From positions 620,001 through 684,000 of the forward strand of contig NZ_JAGYPD010000001.1 in assembly GCF_018343515.1 (NCBI RefSeq): a stretch of DNA of 64,000 nucleotides, given 5' to 3'. Made by a program: the position numbers and the translations under genes. Under the pieces are notes generated by a model. The model was not told the DNA's origin. It did no database searches and worked only from the letters and a program-made list of their open reading frames with translations. Shown piece after piece: positions 43,909 to 52,298 of the stretch. The DNA comes from Bacillus sp. FJAT-50079. Lineage in GTDB: Bacteria; Bacillota; Bacilli; Bacillales; Bacillaceae_C. How positions within the stretch are numbered: the stretch's first letter is position 1; each line of letters starts with the position of its first letter.

Positions 43909-44847
43909 TCAACTAATTTTTAACCCATCCTCAAGTTCAGACACCTTTAAAAATAGAGGTCGTTCATTTCCATGAGGAGTATCAGGATAATGGGTAGAAA
44001 TAAATAGCTGACCATCTAATCCTTTGAATAGACTCGAATGACCGGCGTTGCGGTCCATTAATAATGAATCCTCGTGAATCCAAGGCCCTTGAATACTTCC
44101 TGATTTGGAGCGTGAAATTGCTACTGTATAGCCGCCAAAGCCTTCATCTCCATAATTTGGGATAGAATAGCTCGACCATAGTAAGAGCAAATCACCATTC
44201 TTTGCCTTATACATAAACGGAGCATCTGTTAAATATCCTTATTTTTCAATACGCGGGTCACCAAAATATCGGATCCATTTCATATGAGCTGCGTTTAATA
44301 TTTCGATAGATTCGCCTTTTGATTCTTTTAGATCTTCTGTAAGTCGGGTTGCTTTGATTTTGCCTTCAAATTCCTGCGTCCATTCATGGCAATAAATCAT
44401 CCAGCGATGGCCTTCCTCGTCTTCGTAGAAAGTACCATCAAGGCATTCCCATTCTTTAGGGGTAATTGCTCCATTACTATGAGGAACATACGGACCAGCA
44501 GGGTGATCAGCGACTAAAATACCCGTGCCCCGATGTTCGCCAATTCCACCTTTAAAAGAAGCAAACATATAAAATTTGCCGTCAATTTCAAATACTTCAG
44601 GTGCCCAATAATGTCTGACACCCCAAAATCCTTTCGGTGGTTGAAATGCGACATAAGGTCCTTCCCAGTTTTCTAAATCATCCCCAACATATACTTCAAA
44701 AATAGGCTCCTGATCTCCTATTCCATCTGCAAATGTAGTGCCGAATAGGTAGTATTTGTTTTCAACTGGATAAGAGAACACAAATGGATCGCGCATATGG
44801 ATATCGCTCGTCCTTACTTTACCAATCGATCTACACCCTATCTCCAT
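43909..44847 (-). pseudogene. Glycoside hydrolase family 43-like gene with in-frame TAA
   Basis: The frame runs 313 codons with a single TAA at 44239-44241. The first part (IHMRDPFVFSYPVENKYYLFG, WAPEVFEIDGKFYMF, ECLDGTFYEDEEGHRWMIYC) and the second (TDAPFMYKAKNGDLLLLWSS, AGHSSLFKGLDGQLF) match GH43 arabinosidase/xylosidase-type beta-propellers: catalytic Asp in RDPF and a Glu/Asp in the later blocks. No ribosome site is visible at 44847. A pseudogene, or a sequencing error; no sugar transporter remains beside it. Confidence 0.78.
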
Positions 44848-45164
44848 TTTGGGATATAAAAAACCCCTAGTATTTATTCTCTAACCTCCATCTCCTGTCC
44901 GTCCTTACGTAATCGTTCAAAAAGGCCAGAAATACGGGTTCTTAAATCTGTAATCTATAAAAAAATGTCTAAAAATTCATTCTCGGGAGTTTTTTCTCCA
45001 TAAAAACTTGCTTCTTTTAATTCCCTCGTTATATAGATAAAGTTATGAAAATAGCTTTGTTTAGCAAAGTTTTCTATCAACCCGTAGAATAATTTATAAA
45101 AGCGACAATGAAACAACTTGGCAACTTTAAAAGTACAGAGGAAAGATTAGAGAGGTAAATGGTA
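44848..45164. other. Intergenic stretch, possible gene remnant
   Basis: On the minus strand at about 44882-44962 a 26-codon frame (ITDLRTRISGLFERLRKDG...) with no start codon looks like the end of a lost protein upstream of the broken GH43. Nothing else seen. Confidence 0.3.
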
Positions 45165-45202
45165 AAAGCCGATTTTTCCTGCGGTTAGGAATCATCGGCT
45201 TA
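45165..45202 (-). terminator. Terminator of doxX
   Basis: AAGCCGAT/ATCGGCTT with inner TCCT/AGGA, 16 bp after the DoxX stop. Closely related to the hairpin at 48888-48925. Confidence 0.75.
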
Positions 45203-45217
45203 CTCTATATCGGTAGA

Positions 45218-45784
45218 TCAAAAAGAAATTTTCCCTCTTCCCTTATAACTTTGGCTCCACGGAGTTCCTAAGTATGGAAGTGCCCAGCGATCTAAGCCGT
45301 ACCATCCAGCTACTTTCCAAGCCATCACTAACCAAGTGGCAAGGATAAATAACAAAGGGTTGGTGCTTAATGTTCCAGCAAAAAGAAAGCTGACATTCAT
45401 CAATCCACCAAAGAAGGCTGCGATTCCTGTTAACAAGCCAACAATGAGCCCTAAACCAACAAGCAATTCGCCGTAAGCAACCATGAAAGCGAACACTTTT
45501 GCATTTGGTAACACTACACTTTCCAGAAAACTGGCGTACCACCCGGTTACATCCGCTCCCTCCTGAGATTTAGCCAATGCACCTTGCACAAAGCCTTGTA
45601 TAGCTGCTCCGGCATTTTCTCCTGTCCATGCATCACTCGTTACTTTTCCCCATCCTGCCTTCAGCCAAGCATATCCTACATATAAACGAATAATTAACCA
45701 AATAAAAGCTGAACGCGTACTACTGAATAAAAATCTTGAAACAGGATTTTCAGGTACTGTAATATTTCTTCTTCCGTTCATCAT
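45218..45784 (-). CDS. DoxX family membrane protein
   Basis: 188 residues with four membrane helices; N-terminal RLYVGYAWLKAGWGKV and AYGELLVGLGLIVGLLTGIAAFFGGLMN are DoxX-like. DoxX proteins appear with thiosulfate:quinone or redox-stress systems; no partner gene is visible here. A decayed second copy lies 3.3 kb away at 48960-49185. Confidence 0.8.
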   Translation of the reverse strand: MMNGRRNITVPENPVSRFLFSSTRSAFIWLIIRLYVGYAWLKAGWGKVTSDAWTGENAGAAIQGFVQGALAKSQEGADVTGWYASFLESVVLPNAKVFAFMVAYGELLVGLGLIVGLLTGIAAFFGGLMNVSFLFAGTLSTNPLLFILATWLVMAWKVAGWYGLDRWALPYLGTPWSQSYKGRGKISF

Positions 45785-46150
45785 TACGCCTCCTTTTATT
45801 TAAATATTACCTATTATATTACAAATAATCTAAAAACACATACTTTTGTATACTTTCATGCATTCTGGATCTTTCCATGCTGAAGATCCTAACACCTCGT
45901 TTTCTTTCATCTGGCTAGCAAAGATAGATAAGTTCTCATGTCTAATTTGTAATATCCTTAGTACTGACATGCCTCCAAAAAAAAGGGGGAAAATATCGAT
46001 TGGAAATCATTTAATTGGCAACTGGATTTTTGATGCTCGCAATTTCAACACATTCTTCATTCAGAAAGATTCAAATGATCCCCTCGTGTTACTATCGCCT
46101 GCTCGAACCTAAATCGATAGAATCCTTATTTGTCTAGTGAGACAAACAAA
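45785..46150. other. Intergenic stretch, possible small frame at 45830-45970 (minus)
   Basis: A 46-codon minus-strand frame (MSVLRILQIRHENL... ending KSMCF) has GGAGG only one or two bases before ATG, too close to work well. It may be the remains of a gene before doxX. The rest shows nothing convincing. Confidence 0.3.
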
Positions 46151-46188
46151 AAAAGAGACACTTCCGCATGTAAGAAAGTGTTTCTTTT
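46151..46188. terminator. Terminator hairpin
   Basis: AAAAGAGACACTT/AAGTGTTTCTTTT (one G-T pair) with A- and T-rich flanks; on the minus strand it follows the small membrane gene at 46239. Confidence 0.7.
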
Positions 46189-46238
46189 GCTTGAGTTAAA
46201 AAAAGTGCAAAGATGCTATTATTCCATTTTTCTTAAGC

Positions 46239-46445
46239 TTACCTAGTCATTACCTTAAATAGGGTGGCCACACCGACCAGGATAATAATGCTCAGTAAGC
46301 TGTGTTTGGAAATTTCATCCTCCCTTTTTCTTTGTGATATGATCGTCGCTCCGAAAAGAATAACAGTTAGCCCAAATGTCAATATAGTGACCGGCTTAGC
46401 CACACTGAAAAACAATGGATATATGGTGATCCCATTCGTATCCAT
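46239..46445 (-). CDS. Small membrane protein, start uncertain
   Basis: 68 residues from MDTNGITIYPLFF with two membrane helices and a charged loop SQRKREDEISKHS. The same frame is open further upstream to 46562 and encodes another hydrophobic segment (AAVFGLSGSLVITAYFV) but has no normal start codon there, after an in-frame TGA at 46563. Either the first helix belongs to the protein and the start is damaged, or translation starts at 46445. Not recognised. Confidence 0.45.
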   Translation of the reverse strand: MDTNGITIYPLFFSVAKPVTILTFGLTVILFGATIISQRKREDEISKHSLLSIIILVGVATLFKVMTR

Positions 46446-46614
46446 TACAAAGTATGCTGTAATGACTAAGGACCCGCTTAATCCAAAAACCGCGGCGAGT
46501 CGCGTTGCTGTTGCAACCCCAAAATTATTCTCTCCAACCGAAGTGTAATTACAATCGATTAATCACCTTCCATACTATTCTGCCATTATATCAACCATAC
46601 TTTTTCGCATATTA

Positions 46615-46938
46615 TTATTCCTCATTTTCAATCTCATATTTGAGCTTGGAAAGTTTGTTTTCCCAAAATCGTTCATAATAAGAAAGCCATTGTTGCAGTT
46701 CCGTTAAAGGTTCAGGTTGCAGGCAGTAGCGTCGTTCGCGCCCTACCTTTCTCCCGCGAACGAGTTCTGCTTCTGTAAGAATATGGAGATGCTTAGCGAT
46801 GGCCGTTCGGCTAATTGAAAAATGGGACGTGATTTCTGAAACAGCGAGCTCTTTTTCAGAAAGTAATCGTAAAACCTTTCTTCTCGTCGGATCAGCAATC
46901 GCCTGAAATACATCATATTTCCGAGCTGGTGCGGTCAT
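46615..46938 (-). CDS. ArsR/SmtB-type winged-helix repressor
   Basis: 107 residues with the HTH KELAVSEITSHFSISRTAIAKHLHIL and IADPTRRKVLRLLSE at the N-terminus; no metal-binding Cys motif, so probably not metal sensing. It lies directly after the SRPBCC gene, the start codon abutting its stop. Such a pair (AHSA1 protein plus ArsR) is common in Bacillus. Two palindromes in the shared promoter are its likely operators. Confidence 0.85.
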   Translation of the reverse strand: MTAPARKYDVFQAIADPTRRKVLRLLSEKELAVSEITSHFSISRTAIAKHLHILTEAELVRGRKVGRERRYCLQPEPLTELQQWLSYYERFWENKLSKLKYEIENEE

Positions 46939-47361
46939 TTAACCCTCCACAACCTTCCGAAGTTTTTGAGTGATTCCTTCCCAGCCCGCATTCATTCGAT
47001 CGCGAATGACCGCATTCTTATCTTGCGCCTTAGGGACAATTTCATCGGGATGCTTCCATCCACCATGAATAAGCGTGAACTCGGTCTTTTCCCCCACCTT
47101 TTTTAAAATAAAGGAAACGACCCAACCATCTGTATCCCACATAAAAGAAAGTCGATAAGGAGCATCAATTTCAATGACCTTGCACGGTGAAGGCCCAAAT
47201 GGTGACTGCAAATGAAATTCATGCCCTACCTCTGGCTGAAAATCATTTGGCATAAACCAAGCCGCAATTCCTTCAGCAGTTGAAACCTTCTTCCATACTT
47301 TGTCGATTGGTGCATCAATAACAACCCTCTGCTTTATATCCTCTACATGATTCGTATCCAT
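46939..47361 (-). CDS. SRPBCC/AHSA1-domain protein
   Basis: 140 residues of the START-like lipid or hydrophobic ligand fold: [34 protein letters not shown], then [17 protein letters not shown], and the final helix [12 protein letters not shown]. Function unknown; such proteins often bind small hydrophobic molecules. First gene of an operon with the ArsR regulator; GGGGGG is six or seven bases before ATG. Confidence 0.85.
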   Translation of the reverse strand: MDTNHVEDIKQRVVIDAPIDKVWKKVSTAEGIAAWFMPNDFQPEVGHEFHLQSPFGPSPCKVIEIDAPYRLSFMWDTDGWVVSFILKKVGEKTEFTLIHGGWKHPDEIVPKAQDKNAVIRDRMNAGWEGITQKLRKVVEG

Positions 47362-47382
47362 ATTTATACCCCCCTGAACATA

Positions 47383-47434
47383 TGAAACCTTTTGGTTTTA
47401 TATTGAATTATACAAAACCTTTTGGTTTCATGTC
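47383..47434 (-). promoter_or_regulatory. Promoter with two palindromic operators
   Basis: On the minus strand TTGACA (47429-47434), an 18-bp spacer, TATAAT (47405-47410). The palindromic word AAACCTTTTGGTTT occurs twice, at 47413-47426 (inside the spacer) and 47383-47396 (just after the start site), 30 bp apart. Both fit autorepression by the ArsR protein. Confidence 0.78.
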
Positions 47435-47444
47435 AATTTTAATA

Positions 47445-47475
47445 AAAATACACAAACCACCTTAGTAGTTTGTGC
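47445..47475 (-). terminator. Terminator of the MFS gene
   Basis: CACAAAC/GTTTGTG with a ten-base loop, then TATTTTTAT on the minus strand, 16 bp after the MFS stop. Confidence 0.75.
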
Positions 47476-47488
47476 GTTATTTTAACAA

Positions 47489-48688
47489 TTATAAAGCGAC
47501 TCGTGTTTCTACACTTGCACTAAGCTCCTTATCCTTTCTACCATGAAGAATATAATACAGAAAAATGCCGATAACAATGAAGCAGGCAAGGGATAGAAAC
47601 ATGCCCCGATATCCGATCAAGGGAACGAGCTGTCCTAAGAGGAACGGACCTAACCCAAGGCCAAGATCTAAAAAAATAAAATAAGTAGAGGTCGCTAAAC
47701 CAATACGATGGCGCGGAGTCACTTTAACTGCCAAAGCTTGTGTGCAAGATTGAAAATTACCATACCCTAGCCCAATAATGGCCGCCGCTACTAAAAATAG
47801 GAAGCTTGATTGAACTTGGCTAAGCAAAGCCATTCCAATTGCAAATAAAATAAGGCTTGGATAAGCGACCGTATTGCCTCCTTTTATGTCCATCAGTCTG
47901 CCTGTAAAAGGGCGGGAAAGCAAGATGACAAGCGCATAAACAAAAAAGTAAAAGCCGCCTGCTTCGATTAAATCAATTTCCGCCACATATACGGTAATGA
48001 AAGATAAAATACTAGAATAGGCAAAAGCCATGAAAAACATGGCGATCGATATTGGCAAAGCCCTTACTTCAAAAATGCTTGATAGATGAAATCCGGCACG
48101 TGTAGAAATCACCGCTCTCTCTACAATCGGTGCTTGAATTGGAAGGGAAAGCAGCAAGCTAACTATCGCCATCACTGCTGAAAAGACGAAAATACCAATA
48201 TAACCAACAGACTGAACAAGGAAGATTCCAATTAACGGCCCGATCGCTGTTGATAAAACGGCACTTAAACTAAAATAGCCAATCCCTTCGCCATTTCTGC
48301 TCCGTGGGATGACCTGACCGACGATTGTCCCCGTTGCTGTTGAAGCTAATCCAACTCCAATTCCGTGAATATAACGAATGATCATTAATCCGTAAATATT
48401 TACTGGGATAAAGTAACAAAAGGTCATCACAACAAAAATAATGCTGCCAATGATTAAGACCTTTTTACTACCAAACCTCTCCATTACCCTTCCCGCAAAT
48501 AAACGCCCCGTAAGAGCGCCTAAAATAAAGATGCTCGCAACGATTCCAGCCATACTGGCAGATGCATGGTAGTTTTCCGTTGCATACGTGGCCATCGTTA
48601 CTAAAAGCAAATACATCGATATGAAAATCATGAAATTTACGATTGAAACAAAAATAAAATCCTTTGTCCATAATTTTTCTTTCTGCAT
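47489..48688 (-). CDS. MFS transporter (drug/sugar efflux type)
   Basis: About 399 residues with 12 membrane helices. The MFS A-loop GRLFAGRVMERFGSKKV is near 65-80 and GRPFTGRLMDIKGG in the second half. RYIHGIGVGLASTATGT resembles 12-helix efflux pumps. Start 48688 has AAAGG nine bases upstream; an ATG nine bases earlier overlaps that site. Substrate unknown. Confidence 0.8.
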   Translation of the reverse strand: MQKEKLWTKDFIFVSIVNFMIFISMYLLLVTMATYATENYHASASMAGIVASIFILGALTGRLFAGRVMERFGSKKVLIIGSIIFVVMTFCYFIPVNIYGLMIIRYIHGIGVGLASTATGTIVGQVIPRSRNGEGIGYFSLSAVLSTAIGPLIGIFLVQSVGYIGIFVFSAVMAIVSLLLSLPIQAPIVERAVISTRAGFHLSSIFEVRALPISIAMFFMAFAYSSILSFITVYVAEIDLIEAGGFYFFVYALVILLSRPFTGRLMDIKGGNTVAYPSLILFAIGMALLSQVQSSFLFLVAAAIIGLGYGNFQSCTQALAVKVTPRHRIGLATSTYFIFLDLGLGLGPFLLGQLVPLIGYRGMFLSLACFIVIGIFLYYILHGRKDKELSASVETRVAL

Positions 48689-48742
48689 AAAACTCATCCT
48701 TTGTTTGTTATGGATATAACCAGTAGATAGGTTAAAGATCAT

Positions 48743-48887
48743 CGGTATGTGCTCAAGCCTTAGCGAGCATTTTTGGGAGTCGTTAATTTGGTTCTAGACG
48801 CCTTCTTTATTGAAGATTTAGCGGCAGAGATGAATATACGAAGATCATTTACAATTCGAACGTTCATTAAGTTCACACACACTAAAC
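48743..48887. other. Intergenic region upstream of the MFS gene
   Basis: No gene seen between the MFS gene and the hairpin at 48888. Confidence 0.4.
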
Positions 48888-48925
48888 AAAGCCGATGATT
48901 CCTACTCCTAGGAATTATCGGCTTA
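48888..48925 (-). terminator. Terminator hairpin of the decayed doxX copy
   Basis: AAGCCGAT-G-ATTCCT against AGGAAT-T-ATCGGCTT. Nearly the same as the hairpin after the intact doxX gene (45165-45202), so it was duplicated with it. Confidence 0.75.
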
Positions 48926-48959
48926 CACTATACAAGTCGTCATAAATGAATACTCCCCT

Positions 48960-49185
48960 TTCCCTGATCACTACGATCTAAGGAATTGCTAGATACAACC
49001 ATACCATATACAACTTTTCCAAGCCATCACGATGGGAAGTACCATATTTTCTAAAAAACTTGCATACCAACCAGTTATATCTGCTCCCTCTCAGGATTTC
49101 GCCCAATGCCCGCTATGCAAATCCTTGTATAGCTGTTCCTGAATTCCCATTGTCCAAACATTGGTGTTATCTTTCCCTCCTGCTT
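48960..49185 (-). pseudogene. Decayed DoxX remnant
   Basis: The minus strand reads KAGGKDNTN..., then a stop near the place of AKSQEGADV, then ITGWYASFLENMVLP, which matches VTGWYASFLESVVLP of the intact DoxX. It then jumps to VMAWK, so roughly 60 codons are missing in the middle. Stops and a frame change follow. A duplicate that lost its start, centre and end. Confidence 0.75.
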
Positions 49186-49566
49186 TTAATTAAGGGGATC
49201 CAACATTTCCTTCAGTACGACTGCCTGGTTATGTTTCTCATCTTTTGCTCCGTAAATGAGTGTAATATGTTTCTGATGCTTTATAACCAGTTGTTTTAGC
49301 TCTTCTAGTTGCTCTTTCTTCACTTTATCCGTCTTCAATTCTTCCTTGTATCTCCTTTTAAATTCAGAAAACTTGTCAGGGGCATGGTCGAACCATTTGC
49401 GTAACTCAGAGGATGGAGCTACTTCTTTAAACCAATGATCCATTCGCAATTGTTCTTTTGACACTCCTCTTGGCCATAAACGATCAATAAGAATCCGCAC
49501 ACCGTCATCTGGCGAAGGCTTATCATACGCTCGTTTTATCCTCACACCATGTTCGCCCATCTTCAT
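49186..49566 (-). CDS. DUF488 family protein (YeaO-like)
   Basis: 126 residues with the family words [35 protein letters not shown] and [15 protein letters not shown]. Function unproven. It overlaps the TetR gene upstream by 4 bp (ATGA), so both are in one operon and TetR probably controls it. Confidence 0.88.
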   Translation of the reverse strand: MKMGEHGVRIKRAYDKPSPDDGVRILIDRLWPRGVSKEQLRMDHWFKEVAPSSELRKWFDHAPDKFSEFKRRYKEELKTDKVKKEQLEELKQLVIKHQKHITLIYGAKDEKHNQAVVLKEMLDPLN

Positions 49567-50165
49567 TCCCCTTTTAATAGACCATTCTTTAATAAGTTCA
49601 TTTCGGTCGTATAATGAGTCATCGCTTCTTCATAAGGGATTTCTAAAGCAAATTTATCTACGACATTGCGGATCGTTACAGACGTAATAATCTTCATCAC
49701 ATGAAATAACTCTGCTTCTTTCGAAATATTTAAGTTGGATGTATTAATGAATAAGCCAATATCATTCAACGTAATTTCACGATCACCAAAGCTCTTCGCA
49801 AATGTACTTTCAATTTTATGAGTCATATTTAAAAAAGTATTCCGTAAAAATTGGAAGTTTTCTTCTTCATTGATAATGATCGCAAAAAATTCAAGCATCG
49901 CTTCGAATAAATCACCTTTATGTTTTTCCAAGGTGAATACAAAATATTTTTTGTTTTCTTCCGTCAATTCATTTAACAAAAAGAAAAAGGCATCCTCTTT
50001 GTCCTCGAAATATTGATAAAAGCTCCCCCGTGGAATTCCCGCCTCCTTAACAATATTTGCAATTGAAGCTTCAAATAAAGGTACCCGCGAAAATTCCTTT
50101 TTTGCCGCATTGATTAACGATTGCTTTTTATCGTCTGGTAAATTAAAAAAAGTTACTTTCGGCAA
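49563..50165 (-). CDS. TetR family transcription regulator
   Basis: 200 residues: N-terminal HTH ([45 protein letters not shown], about 13-58) and an all-helical ligand domain. Starts at TTG with GAGGG upstream. Twin inverted repeats (TGACA-N3-TGTCA) around a promoter at 50421-50449 are its likely operators. Ligand unknown. Confidence 0.87.
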   Translation of the reverse strand: MPKVTFFNLPDDKKQSLINAAKKEFSRVPLFEASIANIVKEAGIPRGSFYQYFEDKEDAFFFLLNELTEENKKYFVFTLEKHKGDLFEAMLEFFAIIINEEENFQFLRNTFLNMTHKIESTFAKSFGDREITLNDIGLFINTSNLNISKEAELFHVMKIITSVTIRNVVDKFALEIPYEEAMTHYTTEMNLLKNGLLKGE

Positions 50166-50193
50166 TGTTTTCCCTCACATGTTCAAAATAAAG

Positions 50194-50219
50194 AAACACC
50201 TACTATAAATTAGGTGTTT
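50194..50219 (-). terminator. Hairpin between the 38-aa gene and tetR
   Basis: AAACACCTA/TAGGTGTTT with an 8-base loop followed by CTTTATTTTG on the minus strand. It may end the short transcript or lower readthrough into tetR. Confidence 0.6.
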
Positions 50220-50257
50220 GTATTGTCTATCTTCTTATTACCCTAAAATTGGGTTTA

Positions 50258-50374
50258 TTAACATCCTTCTTTTTTCAGCATTGGTCTTTTACAAATAGAT
50301 ACTTTAATCCCTTGTGCTTGTAGCTCAACTATAAGTTTTTTAAACTTTTCCATATATGTATCTTTTTTATTCAC
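50258..50374 (-). CDS. Possible 38-residue peptide under TetR-type control
   Basis: GTG start at 50374 after GGGGTGGG; frame reads VNKKDTYMEKFKKLIVELQ, then AQGIKVSICKRPMLKKEGC, basic with two Cys. It is the first frame after a strong promoter (TTGACA-17-TAAAAT) flanked by two inverted repeats, about 40 bases from the predicted start site. Not recognised; a leader or small effector peptide is possible. Confidence 0.45.
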   Translation of the reverse strand: MNKKDTYMEKFKKLIVELQAQGIKVSICKRPMLKKEGC

Positions 50375-50391
50375 TTTTGGCCCACCCCAAT

Positions 50392-50470
50392 AATGACAAT
50401 GTGTCATTCAGTATACTTTCATTTTAAATCGCAATACGCTGCATGTCAACCATAAAATGACACGTTGTCA
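50392..50470 (-). promoter_or_regulatory. Promoter flanked by two TetR-type operators
   Basis: Minus-strand TTGACA (50444-50449), 17 bp, TAAAAT (50421-50426). AATGACA-ATG-TGTCATT lies at 50392-50408 (7-bp arms) and TGACA-CGT-TGTCA at 50458-50470. Both would block the promoter when TetR binds. Confidence 0.72.
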
Positions 50471-50488
50471 CTTCTTTAAAATAGGTGG

Positions 50489-51415
50489 TTATTTTCCGTT
50501 GTGGAGCCTTGACATAAACTCTTCCATTGCACTATATCCTTGTTGTCTGAGATTCCAGTTATTTGCCGCTGCTTCGATTAACCCAACGACATCACGTCCA
50601 GGTTGAAGCTGAATTTCAATATGAGGGATTTTCACTCCTAAATACTCTGTAAATTTAGACTCAAGCTCTAATTCATTATTCAAAGAATTCTTTTGCCATT
50701 TCGTTAATTCAATATCCAAAGCAATTCGCGTTTCATCTTGGAAAGCCTTGTTTCCATAAACACGAACAACATTTAACAACCCAATACTACGAAGAGCTAA
50801 AAATTCTTTATTTTTTTCATTATGCGTACCAAGAATCGTTTGAGGGCTAATCTTTTTTAAGACGACGATGTCATCGGCGACCAATCGATGTCCACGACCG
50901 ATTAATGTGTGAGCTATTTCACTTTTACCAATGCCAGAATGTCCACGCAACAAGATACCCATCCCAAACACATTCAGACAAACACCATGTACCGCTGTTT
51001 CCGGGGCTAATGCTTTCGTTAAATATCCATCTAGTTTGGCAATAAATTCAGGAGTTCTCTCATGTGTACGCAATAACGGGATTCCTTCTTCTGCACAAAA
51101 TTGGGTTAAATAGGTTAACCCCTCTTGTTGTGTTGTCACAATAAAGCAAGGAGGACGGTATTTTACAATATTACCAATCCTCAGCTTTCGCTCTTCTTCA
51201 CTTAATTCATGCAAATAATTGATTTCCTTTTGACCGAGAATTTGCACACGTTTTTTCGGAAAAAAATCAAAATAGCCAATGAATTCCAATCCTGGACGAT
51301 GTGTCCGTGATCGGTTGATTGGTCGTCGTAGTTGATCTGCTCCAGTTAATACTTCCAAAGAAAATACTTGAACTAACTTTTCAACTGTAATTGATTTCAA
51401 GTCCATACGCCCCAT
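50489..51415 (-). CDS. HPr kinase/phosphorylase-like protein (orphan paralogue)
   Basis: 308 residues with the HprK fold. Walker A GHSGIGKSE at 158-166, the conserved His of AVHGV (143), HRLVADD near 175-181, and the signature PGRDVVGLIEAAANNWNL near 270 are present, so catalytic residues look intact. The N-terminal domain HRPGLEFIGYFDFFPKKRVQILGQ is like HprK. It is not next to lgt, the usual neighbour, and differs from B. subtilis HprK over much of its length. A second HprK or a kinase with another substrate is possible. A methyltransferase gene precedes it by 64 bp. Confidence 0.78.
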   Translation of the reverse strand: MGRMDLKSITVEKLVQVFSLEVLTGADQLRRPINRSRTHRPGLEFIGYFDFFPKKRVQILGQKEINYLHELSEEERKLRIGNIVKYRPPCFIVTTQQEGLTYLTQFCAEEGIPLLRTHERTPEFIAKLDGYLTKALAPETAVHGVCLNVFGMGILLRGHSGIGKSEIAHTLIGRGHRLVADDIVVLKKISPQTILGTHNEKNKEFLALRSIGLLNVVRVYGNKAFQDETRIALDIELTKWQKNSLNNELELESKFTEYLGVKIPHIEIQLQPGRDVVGLIEAAANNWNLRQQGYSAMEEFMSRLHNGK

Positions 51416-51479
51416 TCTTCACAACCTTATTCCTTTATTATCCATCGAAGAATGAAGAATTGCAAACGCTACAACTTCA

Positions 51480-52076
51480 CTATGAAAATCGGTAAATTAA
51501 AAACTTTTCTTTACTATCATGAGCGCCAGGCACTCGAATTTTATTCATTAATTTGAAGGGAGTGCTTGATTTCAAATAACGTTTAAATTCCGGCATTGGG
51601 TAATACAAAATAATATCAACAGGACGTCGCCTTTCTTGAACAGATTGCAAAATGTTTTGGACAACCTTTTTAAAAATCTGAACAGAAAATGGGTTAAAGA
51701 AATAAAACACATTATCTTCGTCTTCCACTTGATAATGTTCGGCAAGTCCATAGTCAAAACGAAGCGGTGCAGCAATATGACGTGCCCTTTGACGGTACCT
51801 CGTCTTATTATCAAGCGCCTCGCTATACGTGAGTTCATTTACCTCAATTCCTGTCACTTGTATTTGAAAATGATGATGAACGTAAAAGGAAACCCTGCCT
51901 CTACCACAACCATAGTCAACGACCCGATCCGTTTTCTCTAGCTTATAGCCTTTAAAAAGCTCCTCTAATGCCTTATAAGGTGTTGCTTCATAACGGTTAT
52001 ACTGCACCTTTTTCCTCCATTCTCTAAGTCCGGATGTACGAATCCGTAATCTTCTTTCGTATGTTGCTTCAGGCAT
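51480..52076 (-). CDS. Class I SAM-dependent methyltransferase
   Basis: 198 residues with the SAM motif I VVDYGCGRGRVSF near 52-64, motif II acid VTGIEVNE, and FYFFNPFS near 129-136 in the place of motif IV. The N-terminus is basic (RRLRIRTSGLREWRKKVQYNRYEATPY). Substrate unknown. Same strand as the hprK-like gene and possibly one operon with it. Confidence 0.8.
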   Translation of the reverse strand: MPEATYERRLRIRTSGLREWRKKVQYNRYEATPYKALEELFKGYKLEKTDRVVDYGCGRGRVSFYVHHHFQIQVTGIEVNELTYSEALDNKTRYRQRARHIAAPLRFDYGLAEHYQVEDEDNVFYFFNPFSVQIFKKVVQNILQSVQERRRPVDIILYYPMPEFKRYLKSSTPFKLMNKIRVPGAHDSKEKFLIYRFS

Positions 52077-52233
52077 ATCGCAAATCCTCCTATTTTATTA
52101 TAAAAACCTCAACATACTATGGTACTAGCTTTGAAGCTATGTATCTAGTGCTACATCCTTTATTTATAACTACTGGAGGCCGAAAACCATCCATATTTGA
52201 AAAGGGCTAAATGAAGACATACATCCGTCTATA

Positions 52234-52261
52234 CATAAATCGAATGACATTCATTCAATAT
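52234..52261 (+). promoter_or_regulatory. Possible SigK-type promoter of the Ena-like genes
   Basis: AC (52234-52235), 17 bp, CATTCAATA (52253-52261), one mismatch from the SigK -10 CATA-N3-TA. About 38 bp before the first Ena-like gene. Weak on sequence alone. Confidence 0.3.
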
Positions 52262-52298
52262 AAATAGGAGAAAATTACGTAAGGGGGAGACGAGTGAC

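Noticed and set aside
45846-46112. 88-codon plus-strand frame between doxX and the small membrane gene
   Set aside because: No ribosome site and a composition unlike a protein. The other strand shows a better, though doubtful, frame.
49060-49299. 79-codon plus-strand frame
   Set aside because: It is antisense to the decayed doxX and to DUF488.
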